From NCBI RefSeq assembly GCF_051020975.1, contig NW_027478166.1:683501-747500 (forward strand): a stretch of DNA of 64,000 bases, in the 5' to 3' direction. The number at the start of each line of letters is the position of its first letter. Position 1 is the stretch's first letter. The notes beneath the pieces are model-generated. The model was not told where the DNA came from, ran no database searches, and saw only the letters and a program-made list of their open reading frames with translations. The DNA is from Osmia lignaria lignaria. Lineage: Eukaryota; Arthropoda; Insecta; Hymenoptera; Megachilidae. A program made the translations under genes and the position numbers. Below are positions 35,351 to 48,480 of the stretch, piece after piece.

Positions 35351-36261
35351 CGTAGTTCTCGAGATATATCAAGATATTTAAATGTTCCGAAGCCGCACCA
35401 ACATAATAGAGATACAGAAACACCGTGGCCCCTTTCTTTGAGATAACTCTGCACTATAGCGAGCTGCAAATGCCACTTCCAGTTTAGCTGTGCTGAAGAA
35501 GAACAACAGGAAGAAGAAATATCTCGAAATATGTCCGTCAGGCCCCTTCCCTTGAGATAAATCTGCAAATATCTCGGAAACGAAGCGAGCTATGGCAAAA
35601 TGTTAACAGACCTTTTTTGTAGAGAATTAACTTTCCTACTTTTTATGTTCTATGATATTTTTTGATCAGATGCGTAGATCTCGAGATATATCAAGATATT
35701 TAAAAGTTACGAAGCCGCACCAACATAATAGAGATACAGAAACACCGTGGCCCGTTTCTTTGAGATAACTCTGCACTATTGCGAGCTGCAAATGCCACTT
35801 CCAGCTTAGCTATGCAGAAGAAGAACAACAAGAAGAAGAAATATCTCGAAATATGTCCGTCAGGCTCCATCCCTTGAAATAAATCTGCAAATATCTCGGA
35901 AACGAAGCGAGCTATGGCAAAATGTTAAGAGACCTTTTTTGTAGAGAATTAAGTTTTCCACTTTTTATGGTCCATGATATTTTTTGATCAGATGCGTAGT
36001 TCTCGAGATATATCAAGATATTTAAAAGTTCCGAAGCTGCACCAACATAATAGAGGTACAGAAACACCGTGGCCCCTTTCTTTGAGATAACTCTGCGCTA
36101 TTGCAAGGTGCAAATGCCACTTCGAGCTTAGCTGTGCAGAAGAAGAACAACAAGAAGAAGAAATATCTCGAAATATGTCCGTCAGACCCCTTCCCTTGAG
36201 ATAAATCTGCAAATATCTCGGAAACGAAGCGAGCTATGGCAAAATGTTAAGAGACCTTTTT

Positions 36262-39200
36262 TGTAGAGAATTATGTTTCCTACAATTTACCTTCTCTGAT
36301 GTTTTTTGATCAGAAGCGTAGTTTTCGAGATATATCGAGATATTTAAAAGATCCGAAGCCGCACCAACATAATAGAGATACAGAAACACCGTGGCCCCTT
36401 TCTTTGAGATAACTCTGCACTATTGCGAGCTGCAAATGCCACTTCCAGCTTAGCTGTGCAGAAGAAGAACAACAAGAAGAAGAAATATCTCGAAATATGT
36501 CCGTCAGGCCCCTTCCCTTGAGATAAATCTGCAAATATCTCGGAAACGAAGCGAGCTATGGCAAAATGTTAAGAGACCTTTTTTGTAGAGAATTATGTTT
36601 CCTACAATTTACGTTCTCTGATGTTTTTTGATCAGAAGCGTATTTTTCGAGATATATCGAGATATTTAAAAGATCCGAAGCCGCACCAACATAATAGAGA
36701 TACAGAAACACCGTGGCCCCTTTCTTTGAGATAACTCTGCACTAGTGCGAGCCGCAAATGCCGCTTCCAGCTTAGCTGTGCAGAAGAAGAACAACAAGAA
36801 GAAGAAATATCTCTAAATATGTCCGTCAGGCACCTTCCCTCGAGATAAATCTGCAAATATCTCGGAAACGAAGCGAGCTATGGCAAAACGTTAAGAGACC
36901 TATTTTGTAGAGAATTAAGTTTCCTACTTTTTATATTCTATGATATTTTTTGATCAGATGCGTAGTTCTCGAGATATATCAAGATATTTAAAAGTTCCGA
37001 AGCCGCACCAATATAATAGAGATACAGAAACACCGTGGCCCCTTTCTTTGAGATAACTCTGCACTATTGCGAGCTGCAAATGCCGCTTCCAGCTTAGCTG
37101 TGCAGAAGAAGAACAACAAGAAAAACAAATATCTCGAAATATGTCCGTCAGGCCCCTTCCCTTGAGATAAATCTGCAAATATCTCGGAAACGAAGCGAGC
37201 TATGGCAAAATGTTGAGAGACCTTTTTTGTAGAGAATTAGGTTTCCTACTTTTTATGTTCTATGATATTCTTTGATCAGAAGCGTAGTTTTCGAGATATA
37301 TCGAGATATTTAAAAGATCCGAAGCCGCACCAACATGATAGAGATACAGAAACACCGTGGCCCCTTTCTTTGAGATAACTCTGCACTAGTGCGAGCCGCA
37401 AATGCCGCTTCCAGCTTAGCTGTGCAGAAGAAGAACGACAAGAAGAAGAAATATCTCGAAATATGTCCGTCAGGCACCTTCCCTCGAGATAAATCTGCAA
37501 ATATCTCGGAAACGAAGCGAGCTATGGCAATATGTTAAGAGACCTTTTTTGTAGAGAATTAAGTTTGCTACTTTTCATGTTCTATGATATTTTTTGATCA
37601 GATGCGTAGTTCTCGAGATATATCAAGATATTTAAAAGTTCCGAAGCTGCACCAACATAATAGAGGTACAGAAACACCGTGGCCTCTTTCTTTGAGATAA
37701 CTCTGCACTATTGCGAGCTGCAAATGCCACTTCCAGCTTAGCTGTGCAGAAGAAGAACAACAAGAAGAAGAAATATCTCGAAATATGTCCGTCAGGCCCC
37801 TTCCCTTGAGATAAATCTGCAAATATCTCGGAAACGAAGCGAGCTATGGCAAAATGTTAAGAGACTTTATTTGTAGAGAATTAAGTTTCCTACTTTTTAC
37901 GTTCTATGATATTTTTTTATCAGATGCGTAGTTCTCGAGATATATCAAGATATTTAAAAGTTCCGAAGCCGCACCAACATAATAGAGATACAGAAACACC
38001 GTGGCCCCTTTCTTTGAGATAACTCTGCACTATTGCGAGCTGGAAATGCCACTTCCAGTTTAGCTGTGCAGAAGAAGAACAACAAGAAGAAGAAATATCT
38101 CGAAATATGTCCGTCAGACCCCTTCCCTTGAGATAAATCTGCAAATATCTCGGAAACGAAGCGAGCTATGGCAAAATGTTAAGAGACCTTTTTTGTAGAG
38201 AATTATGTTTCCTACAATTTACCTTCTTTGATGTTTTTTGATCAGAAGCGTAGTTTTCGAGATATATCGAGATATTTAAAAGATCCGAAGCCGCACCAAT
38301 ATAATAGAGATACAGAAACACCGTGGCCCCTTTCTTTGAGATAACTCTGCACTAGTGCGAGCCGCAAATGCCGCTTCCAGCTTAGCTGTGCAGAAGAAGA
38401 ACAACAAGAAGAAGAAATATCTCGAAATATGTCCGTCAGGCACCTTCCCTCGAGATAAATCTGCAAATATCTCGGAAACGAAGCGAGCTATGGCAAAATG
38501 TTAAGAGACCTTTGTTGTAGAGAATTAAGTTTTCCACTTTTTATGGTGCATGATATTTTTTGATCAGATGCGTAGTTCTCGCGATATATCAAGATATTTA
38601 AAAGTTCCGAAGCTGCACCAACATAATAGAGATACAGAAACACCGTGGCCCCTTTCTTTGAGCTAACTCTGCACTAGTGCGAGCCGCAGATGCCACTTCC
38701 AACTTAGCTGTGCAGAAGAAGAACAACAAGAAGAAGAAATATCTCGAAATATGTCCGTTAGTCCCCTTCCCTTGAGATAAATCTGCAAATATCTCGGAAA
38801 CGAAGCGAGCTATGGCAAAATGTTAAGAGACCTTTTTTGTAGAGAATTAAGTTTCCTACTTCTTATGTTCTATGATATTTTTTGATCAGATGCGTAGTTC
38901 TCGAGATATATCAAGATATTTAAAAGTTCCGAAGCCGCACCAATATAATAGAGATACAGAAACACCGTGGCCCCTTTCTTTGAGATAACTCTGCACTATT
39001 GCGAGCTGCAAATGCCGCTTCCAGCTTAGCTGTGCAGAAGAAGAACAACAAGAAAAACAAATATCTCGAAATATGTCCGTCAGGCCCCTTCCCTTGAGAT
39101 AAATCTGCAAATATCTCGGAAACGAAACGAGCTATGGCAAAATGTTGAGAGACCTTTTTTGTAGAGAATTAAGTTTCCTACTTTTTATGTTCTATGATAT

Positions 39201-42200
39201 TCTTTGATCAGAAGCGTAGTTTTCGAGATATATCGAGATATTTAAAAGATCCGAAGCCGCACCAACATAATAGAGATACAGAAACACCGTGGCCCCTTTC
39301 TTTGAGATAACTCTGCACTAGTGCGAGCCGCAAATGCCGCTTCCAGCTTAGCTGTGCAGAAGAAGAACAACAAGAAGAAGAAATATCTCGAAATATGTCC
39401 GTCAGGCACCTTCCCTCGAGATAAATCTGCAAATATCTCGGAAACGAAGCGAGCTATGGCAATATGTTAAGAGACCTTTTTTGTAGAGAATTAAGTTTGC
39501 TACTTTTTATGTTCTATGATATTTTTTGATCAGATGCGTAGTTCTCGAGATATATCAAGATATTTAAAAGTTCCGAAGCCGCACCAATATAATAGAGATA
39601 CAGAAACACCGTGGCCCCTTTCTTGGAGATAACTCTGCACTAGTGCGATCCGCAAATGCCGCTTCCAGCTTAGCTGTGCAGAAGAAGAACAACAAGAAGA
39701 AGAAATATCTCGAAATATGTCCGTCAGGCACCTTCCCTCGAGATAAATCTGCAAATATCTCGGAAACGAAGCGAGCTATGGCAAAATGTCAAGAGACCTT
39801 TTTTGTAGAGAATTCAGTTTGCTACTTTTTATGTTCTATGATATTTTTTGATCAGATGCGTAGTTCTCGAGATATATCAAGATATTTAAAAGTTCCGAAG
39901 CTGCACCAACATAATAGAGGTACAGAAACACCGTGGCCTCTTTCTTTGAGATAACTCTGCACTATTGCGAGCTGCAAATGCCACTTCCAGCTTAGCTGTG
40001 CAGAAGAAGAACAACAAGAAGAAGAAATATCTCGAAATATGTCCGTCAGGCCCCTTCCCTTGAGATAAATCTGCAAATATCTCGGAAACGAAGTGAGCTA
40101 TGGCAAAATGTTAAGAGACCTTTTTTGTAGAGAATTATGTTTCCTACAATTTACCTTCTCTGATATTTTTTGATCAGATGCGTAGTTCTCGAGATGTATC
40201 AAGATATTTAAAAGTTCCGAAGCCGCACCAACATAATAGAGATACAGAAACACCGTGGCCCCTTTCTTTGAGATAACTCTGCGCTATTGCGAGGTGCAAA
40301 TGCCACTTCTTGCTTAGCTGTGCAGAAGAAGAACAACAAGAAGAAGAAATATCTCGAAATATGTCCGTCAGACCCCTTCCCTTGAGATAAATCTGCAAAT
40401 ATCTCGGAAACGAAGCGAGCTATGGCAAAATGTTAAGAGACCTTTTTTGTAGAGAATTATGTTTCCTACAATTTACCTTCTCTGATGTTTTTTGATCAGA
40501 AGCGTAGTTTTCGAGATATATCGAGATATTTAAAAGATCCGAAGCCGCACCAACATAATAGAGATACAGAAACACCGTGGCCCCTTTCTTTGAGATAACT
40601 CGGCACTAGTGCGAGCCGCAAATGCCGCTTCCAGCTTAGCTGTGCAGAAGAAGAACAACAAGAAGAAGAAATATCTCGAAATATGTCCGTCAGGCACCTT
40701 CCCTCGAGATAAATCTGCAAATATCTCGGAAACGAAGCGAGCTATGGCAAAATTTTAAGAGACCTTTTTTGTAGAGAATTAAGTTTGCTACTTTTTATGT
40801 TCTATGATATTTTTTGATCAGATGCGTAGTTCTCGAGATATATCAAGATATTTAAAAGTTCCGAAGCTGCACCAACATAATAGAGGTACAGAAACACCGT
40901 GGCCTCTTTCTTTGAGATAACTCTGCACTATTGCGAGCTGCAAATGCCACTTCCAGCTTAGCTGTGCAGAAGAAGAACAACAAGAAGAAGAAATATCTCG
41001 AAATATGTCCGTCAGGCCCCTTCCCTTGAGATAAATCTGCTAATATCTCGGAAACGAAGCGAGCTATGGCAAAATGTTAAGAGACTTTATTTGTAGAGAA
41101 TTAAGTTTCCTACTTTTTACGTTCTATGATATTTTTTGATCAGATGCGTAGTTCTCGAGATATATCAAGATATTTAAAAGTTCCGAAGCCGCACCAACAT
41201 AATAGAGATACAGAAACACCGTGGCCCCTTTCTTTGAGATAACTCTGCACTATTGCGAGCTGGAAATGCCACTTCCAGTTTAGCTGTGCAGAAGAAGAAC
41301 AACAAGAAGAAAAAATATCTCGAAATATGTCCGTCAGGCCCCTTCCCTTGAGATAAATCTGCAAATATCTCGGAAACGAAGTGAGCTATGGCAAAATGTT
41401 AAGAGACCTTTTTTGTAGAGAATTAAGTTTCCTACTTTTTATGTTCTATGATATTTTTTGATCAGATGCGTAGTTCTCGAGATGTATCAAGATATTTAAA
41501 AGTTCCGAAGCCGCACCAACATAATAGAGATACAGAAACACCGTGGCCCCTTTCTTTGAGATAACTCTGCGCTATTGCGAGGTGCAAATGCCACTTCGAG
41601 CTTAGCTGTGCAGAAGAAGAACAACAAGAAGAAGAAATATCTCGAAATATGTCCGTCAGACCCCTTCCCTTGAGATAAATCTGCAAATATCTCGGAAACG
41701 AAGCGAGCTATGGCAAAATGTTAAGAGACCTTTTTTGTAGAGAATTATGTTTCCTACAATTTACCTTCTTTGATGTTTTTTGATCAGAAGCGTAGTTTTC
41801 GAGATATATCGAGATATTTAAAAGATCCGAAGCCGCACCAACATAATAGAGATACAGAAACACCGTGGCCCCTTTCTTTGAGATAACTCTGCACTAGTGC
41901 GAGCCGCAAATGCCGCTTCCAGCTTAGCTGTGCAGAAGAAGAACAACAAGAAGAAGAAATATCTCGAAATATGTCCGTCAGGCACCTTCCCTCGAGATAA
42001 ATCTGCAAATATCTCGGAAACGAAGCGAGCTATGGCAAAATGTTAAGAGACCTTTTTTGTAGAGAATTAAGTTTGCTACTTTTTATGTTCTATGATATTT
42101 TTTGATCAGATGCGTAGTTCTCGACATATATCAAGATATTTAAAAGTTCCGAAGCTGCACCAACATAATAGAGGTACAGAAACACCGTGGCCTCTTTCTT

Positions 42201-43296
42201 TGAGATAACTCTGCACTATTGCGAGCTGCAAATGCCACTTCCAGCTTAGCTGTGCAGAAGAAGAACAACAAGAAGAAGGAATATCTCGAAATATGTCCGT
42301 CAGACCCCTTCCCTTGAGATAAATCTGCAAATATCTCGGAAACGAAGCGAGCTATGGCAAAATGTTAAGAGACCTTTTTTGTAGAGAATTATGTTTCCTA
42401 CAATTTACCTTCTCTGATGTTTTTTGATCAGAAGCGTAGTTTTCGACATATATCGAGATATTTAAAAGATCCGAAGCCGCACCAACATAATAGAGATACC
42501 GAAACACCGTGGCCCCTTTCTTTGAGATAACTCTGCACTAGTGCGAGCCGCAAATGCCGCTTCCAGCTTAGCTGTGCAGAAGAAGAACAACAAGAAGAAG
42601 AAATATCTCGAAATATGTCCGTCAGGCACCTTCCCTCGAGATAAATCTGCAAATATCTCGGAAACGAAGCGAGCTATGGCAAAATGTTAAGAGACCTTTT
42701 TTGTAGAGAATTACGTTTGCTACTTTTTATGTTCTATGATATTTTTTGATCAGATGCGTAGTTCTCGAGATATATCAAGATATTTAAAAGTTCCGAAGCC
42801 GCACCAATATAATAGAGATACAGAAACACCGTGGCCCCTTTCTTTGAGATAACTCTGCACTAGTGCGATCCGCAAATGCCGCTTCCAGCTTAGCTGTGCA
42901 GAAGAAGAACAACAAGAAGAAGAAATATCTCGAAATATGTCCGTCAGGCACCTTCCCTCGAGATAAATCTGCAAATATCTCGGAAACGAAGCGAGCTATG
43001 GCAAAATGTTAAGAGACCTTTTTTGTAGAGAATTAAGTTTGCTATTTTTTATGTTCTATGATATTTTTTGATCAGATGCGTAGTTCTCGAGATATATCAA
43101 GATATTTAAAAGTTCCGAAGCTGCACCAACATAATAGAGGTACAGAAACACCGTGGCCTCTTTCTTTGAGATAACTCTGCACTATTGCGAGCTGGAAATG
43201 CCACTTCCAGTTTAGCTGTGCAGAAGAAGAACAACAAGAAGAAGAAATATCTCGAAATATGTCCGTCAGGCCCCTTCCCTTGAGATATATCTGCAA
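36262..43296 (+). repeat. Zone Z5: return of Z2-type monomers
   Basis: GCCGCTTCC, CCAATATAATAG, CACCTTCCCTCGAG, AAAAGATCCG and the CAAGAAAAACAAATATC sub-class (36954 and 38886) all reappear here. The first part of the zone (36262-36500) closely matches 7676-7915, including ACCTTCTCTGATG. Internal offsets of 1288, 1932, 2254 and 3220 bp recur among its monomers. Confidence 0.85.
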
Positions 43297-46190
43297 ATAT
43301 CTCGGAAACGAAGCGAGCTATGGCAAAATGTTAAGAGACCTTTCTTGTAGAGAATTAAGTTTCCTACTTTGTATGTAGTATGATATTTTTTGATCAGATG
43401 CGTAGTTCTCGAGATATATCAAGATATTTAAAAGTTCCGAAGCCGCACCAACATAATAGAGATACAGAAACACCGTGGCCCCTTTCTTTGAGATAACTCT
43501 GCACTATTGCGAGCTGCAAATGCCACTTCCAGCTTAGCTGGGCAGAAGAAGAACAAGAAGAAGAAGAAATATCTCGAAATATGTCCGTCAGGCCCCTTCC
43601 CTTGAGATAAATCTGCAAATATCTCGGAAACGAAGCGAGCTATGGCAAAATGTTAGGAGACCTTATTTGTAGAGAATTAAGTTTCCTACTTTTTATGTTC
43701 TATGATATTTTTTGGTCAGATGCGTAGTTCTCGAGATATATCAAGATATTTAAAAGTTCCGAAGCCGCACCAACATAATAGAGATACAGAAACACCGTGG
43801 CCCCTTTCTTTCAGATAACTCTGCACTATTGCGAGCTGGAAATGCCACTTCCAGTTTAGCTGTGCAGAAGAAGAACAACAAGAAGAAGAAATATCTCGAA
43901 ATATGTCCGTCAGGCCCCTTCCCTTGAGATATATCTGCAAATATCTCGGAAACCAAGCGAGCTATGGCAAAATGTTAAGAGACCTTTTTTGTAGAGAATT
44001 ATGTTTCCTACAAGTTATGTTGTATGATATTTTTTGATCAGAAGCGTAGTTTTCGAGATATATCGAGATAATTAAAAGTTCCGAAGCCGCACCAACATAA
44101 TAGAGATACAGAAACACCGTGGCCCCTTTCTTTGAGATAACTCTGCACTATTGCGAGCTGGACATCCCACTTCCGGTTTAGCTGTGCAGAAGGAGAACAA
44201 CAAGAAGAAGAAATATCTCGAAATATGTCCGTCAGGCCCCTTCCCTTGAGATATATCTGCAAATATCTCGGAAACGAAACGAGCTATGGCAAAATCTTAA
44301 GAGACCTTTTTTGTAGAGAATTATGTTTTCTACAATTTATGTTCTATGATATTTTTTGATCAGAAGCGTAGTTTTCGAGATATATCGAGATATTTAAAAG
44401 TTCCGAAGCCGCACCAACATAATAGAGATACAGAAACACCGTGGCCCCTTTCTTTGAGATAACTCTGCACTAGTGCGAGCCGCAAAAGCCACTTCCAGTT
44501 TAGCTGTGCAGAAGAAGAACAACAAGAAGAAGAAATATCTCGAAATATGTCCGTCAGGCCCCTTCCCTTGAGATATATCTGCAAATATCTCGGAAACGAA
44601 GCGAGCTATGGCAAAATGTTAAGAGACCTTTTTTGTAGAGAATTATGTTTCCTACAAGTTATGTTCCATGATATTTTTTGATCAGAAGCGTAGTTTTCGA
44701 GATATATCGAGATATTTAAAAGTTCCGAAGCCGCACCAACATAATAGAGATACAGAAACACCGTGGCCCCTTTCTTTGAGATAACTCTGCACTATTGCGA
44801 GCTGGACATCCCACTTCCAGTTTAGCTGTGCAGAAGGAGAACAACAAGAAGAAGAAATATCTCGAAATATGTCCGTCAGGCCCCTTCCCTTGAGATATAT
44901 CTGCAAATATCTCGGAAACGAAGCGAGCTATGGCAAAATGTTAAGAGACCTTTTTTGTAGAGAATTAAGTTTCCTACTTTTTATGTTCTATGATATTTTT
45001 TGATCAGATGCGTAGTTTTCGAGATATATCGAGATATTTAAAAGTTCCGAAGCCGCACCAACATAATAGAGATACAGAAACACCGTGGCCCCTTTCTTTG
45101 AGATAACTCTGCACTGGTGCGAGCCGCAAATGCCACTTCCAGCTTAGCTGTGCAGAAGAAGAACAACAAGAAGAAGAAATATTTCGAAATATGTCCGTCA
45201 GGCCCCTTCCCTTGAGATAAATCTGCAAATATCTCCGAAACGAAGCGAGCTATGGCAAAATGCTAAGAGACCTTATTTGTAGGGAATTAAGTTTCCTACT
45301 TTTTATGTTCTATGATATTTTTTGATCAGATGCGTAGTTCTCGAGATATATCAAGATATTTAAAAGTTCCGAAGCCGCACCAACATAATAGAGATACAGA
45401 AACACCGTGGCCCTTTTCTTTGAGATAACTCTGCACTATTGCGAGCTGGAAATGTCACTTCCAGTTTAGCTGTGCAGAAGAAGAACAACAAGAAGAAGAA
45501 ATATCTCGAAATATGTCCGTCAGGCCCCTTCCCTTGAGATAAATCTGCATATATCTCGGAAACCAAGCGAGCTATGGCAAAATGTTAAGAGACCTTTTTT
45601 GTAGAGAATTAAGTTTCGTACTTTTTATGTTCTATGATATTTTTTGATCAGATGCGTAGTTCTCGAGATATATCAAGATATTTAAAAGTTCCGAAGCCGC
45701 ACCAACATAATAGAGATACAGAAACACGGTGGCCCCTTTCTTTGAGATAACTCTGCACTGGTGCGAGCCGCAAATGCCACTTCCAGCTTAGCTGTGCAGA
45801 AGAAGAACAACAAGAAGAAGAAATATCTCGAAATATGTCCGTCAGGCCCCTTCCCTCGAGATAGATCTGCAAATATCTCGGAAACGAAGCGAGCTATGGC
45901 AAAATGTTAAGAGACCTTTTTTGTAGAGAATTAAGTTTCCTACCTTTTATGTTCTATGATATTTTTTGATCAGATGCGTAGTTCTCGAGATATATCAAGA
46001 TACTTAAAAGTTCCGAAGCCGCACCAACATAATAGAGATACAGAAACACCGTGCCCCTTTCTTTGAGATAACTCTGCACTAGTGCGAGCCGCAAAGGCCA
46101 CTTCCAGCTTAGCTGTGCAGAAGAAGTACAACAAGAAGAAGAAATATTTCGAAATATGTCCGTCAGGCCCCTTCCCTTGAGATAAATCTG
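43297..46190 (+). repeat. Zone Z6: Z3-like monomers
   Basis: Copies share markers with Z3, such as the AAGAAGAAG tract variant (43552, as at 17865 and 18187) and TTTTGGTCAG (43711, as at 18024). Two copies 644 bp apart (44038-44262 and 44682-44906) share the otherwise rare GGACATCCCAC and CAGAAGGAG. A 321-bp copy at 45873-46193 has lost one G (CCGTGCCCC). Confidence 0.75.
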
Positions 46191-46934
46191 CACATATCTC
46201 GGAAACGAAGCGAGATATGGCAAAATGGTAAGAGACCTTTTTTGTCGAGAACTAAGTTTCCTACTTTTTATGTTCTATGATATTTTTTGATCAGACGCGT
46301 AGTTTTCGAGATATATCGAGATATTTAAAAGTTCCGAAGCCGCACCAACATAATAGAGATACAGAAACACCGTGGCCCCTTTCTTTGAGATAACTCTGCA
46401 CTATTGCGAGCTGCAAATGCCACTTCCAGCTTAGCTGTGCAGAAGAAGAACAACAAGAAGAAGAAATATCTCGAAATATGTCCGTCAGGCCCCTTCCCTT
46501 GAGATAAATCTGCATATATCTCGGAAACCAAGCGAGCTATGGCAAAATGTTAGAAGACCTTTTTTGTAGAGAATTAAGTTTCGTACTTTTTATGTTCTAT
46601 GTTATTTTTTGATCAGACGCGTAGTTTTCGAGATATATCGAGATATTTAAAAGTTCCGAAGCCGCACCAACATAATGGAGATACAGAAACACCGTGGCCC
46701 CTTTCTTTGAGATAACTCTGCACTATTGCGAGCTGCAAGTGCCACTTCCAGCTTAGCTGTGCAGAAGAAGAACAACAAGAAGAAGAAATATCACGAAATA
46801 TGTCCGTTAGGCCCCTTCCCTTGAGATAAATCTGCAAATATCTCGGAAACGAAGCGAGCTATGGCAAAATGTTAAGAGACCTTTTTTGTAGAGAATTAAG
46901 TTTCCTACTTTTTATGTTCTATGATATTTTTTGA

Positions 46935-48125
46935 TCAGATGCGTAGTTCTCGAGATATATCGAGATATTTAAAAGTTCCGAAACCGCACCAACATAATAG
47001 AGATACAGAAACACCGTGGCCCCTTTCTTTGAGATAACTATGCACTATTGCGAGCTGCAAATGCCACTCCCAGCTTAGCTGTGCAGAAGAAGAACAACAA
47101 GAAGAAGAAATATCTCGAAATATGTCCGTCGGGCCCCTTCCCTTGAGATAAATCTGCACATATCTCGGAAACGAAGCGAGCTATGGCAAAATGGTAAGAG
47201 ACCTTTTTTGTAGAGAATTAAGTTTCCTACTTTTTATGTTCTATGATATTTTTTGATCAGACGCGTAGTTTTCGAGATATATCGAGATATTTAAAAGTTC
47301 CGAAGCCGCACCAACATATTAGAGATACAGAAACACCGTGGCCCCTTTCTTTGAGATAACTCTGCACTATTGCGAGCTGCAAATGCCACTTCCAGCTTAG
47401 CTGTGCAGAAGAAGAACAACAAGAAGAAGAAATATCTCGAAATATGTCCGTCAGGCCCCTTCCCTTGAGATAAATCTGCATATATCTCGGAAACCAAGCG
47501 AGCTATGGCAAAATGTTAAGAGACCTTTTTTGTAGCGAATTAAGTTTCGTACTTTTTATGTTTTATGATATTTTTTGATCAGATGCGTAGTTCTCGAGAT
47601 ATATCAAGATATTTAAAAGTTCCGAAGCCGCACCAACATAATAGAGATACAGAAACACCGTGGCCCCTTTCTTTGAGATAACTCTGCACTATTGCGAGCT
47701 GCAAGTGCCACTTCCAGCTTAGCTGTGCAGAAGAAGAACAACAAGAAGAAGAAATATCACGAAATATGTCCGATAGGCCCCTTCCCTTGAGATAAATCTG
47801 CAAATATCTCGGAAACGAAGCGAGCTATGGCAAAATGTTAAGAGACCTTTTTTGTAGAGAATTAAGTTTCCTACTTTTTATGTTCTATGATATTTTTTGA
47901 TCAGATGCGTAGTTCTCGAGATATATCGAGATATTTAAAAGTTCCGAAACCGCACCAACATAATAGAGATACAGAAACACCGTGGCCCCTTTCTTTGAGA
48001 TAACTATGCACTATTGCGAGCTGCAAATGCCACTCCCAGCTTAGCTGTGCAGAAGAAGAACAACAAGAAGAAGAAATATCTCGAAATATGTCCGTCAGGC
48101 CCCTTCCCTTGAGATAAATCTGCAA
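46935..48125 (+). repeat. 966-bp (3-monomer) repeat in Z7
   Basis: Copies at 46935-47159 and 47901-48125 share GTTCCGAAACCGCACC, TAACTATGCAC and CACTCCCAGC. The monomers between them repeat earlier ones at the same 966-bp spacing (46510 and 47476 both read CTGCATATATCTCGG with GAAACCAAGCG). Confidence 0.82.
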
Positions 48126-48159
48126 ATATCTCGGAAACGAAGCGAGCTATGGCAAAATG

Positions 48160-48480
48160 TTAAGAGACCTTATTTGTGGAGAATTAAGTTTCCTACTTTT
48201 TATGTTCTACGATATTTTTTGATCAGATGCGTAGTTCTCGAGATATATCAAGATATTTAAATGTTCCGAAGCCGCACCAACATAATAGAGATGCAGAAAC
48301 ACTGTGGCCCCATTCTTTGAGATAACTCTGCACTATTGCGAGCTGCAAATGCCACTTCCAGCTTAGCTGTGCTGAAGAAGAACAACAAGAAGAAGAAATA
48401 TCTCGAAATATGTCCGTCAGGCCCCTTCCCTTGAGATAAATCTGCATATATCTCGGAAACGAAGCGAGCTATGGCAAAAT
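48160..48480 (+). repeat. Z4-type monomer island in Z7
   Basis: CTTATTTGTGGAGAATTAAG, GTTCTACGATAT, AAATGTTCCG, GAGATGCAGAAACACTG, GTGCTGAAG and CTGCATATATC follow in the same order as at 24716-25010 and 25683-25977. Only isolated differences were seen (CCCATTCTTTG for CCCCTTTCTTTG). Both flanking monomers are of Z7 type. Confidence 0.87.

Larger units (their letters stand above)
24650..36261 (+). repeat. Zone Z4: AAATGTTCCG/GATAAG monomers in nested higher-order repeats
   Basis: Marked by AAATGTTCCG, GAGATGCAG, TTTTTGGTAGAG, GATAAGATGCG and CTGCATATATCTCGG. This is the most regular part of the window: repeat units of one unit dimer (620 bp), three monomers (967 bp), six (1908 bp) and twelve (3840 bp) are nested in one another, with few differences between copies. 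It therefore looks like the most recently amplified segment together with the right end of Z9. Confidence 0.88.
28855..36261 (+). repeat. 3840-bp (12-monomer) tandem duplication
   Basis: Positions 28855-32421 and 32695-36261 match at an offset of 3840 bp (12 x 322 minus 24). Rare shared marks include GTTACGAAGCC (31867 and 35707), AGCTATGCAG, CAGGCTCCATCCC, GTTAACAGACC and TTTTATGGTCCATG. Single differences were seen at 32038 (G/A) and about 32261 (A/T). One monomer-sized patch (about 35092-35350) differs strongly. The copies part on the left at 28854/32694 and on the right at 32422/36262. Confidence 0.93.

Noticed and set aside
28855..36261. 3840-bp duplication as an assembly artefact
   Set aside because: Not excluded, but the copies differ by isolated substitutions and by one whole patch, and the borders fall at natural haplotype switches, which fits real sequence better.
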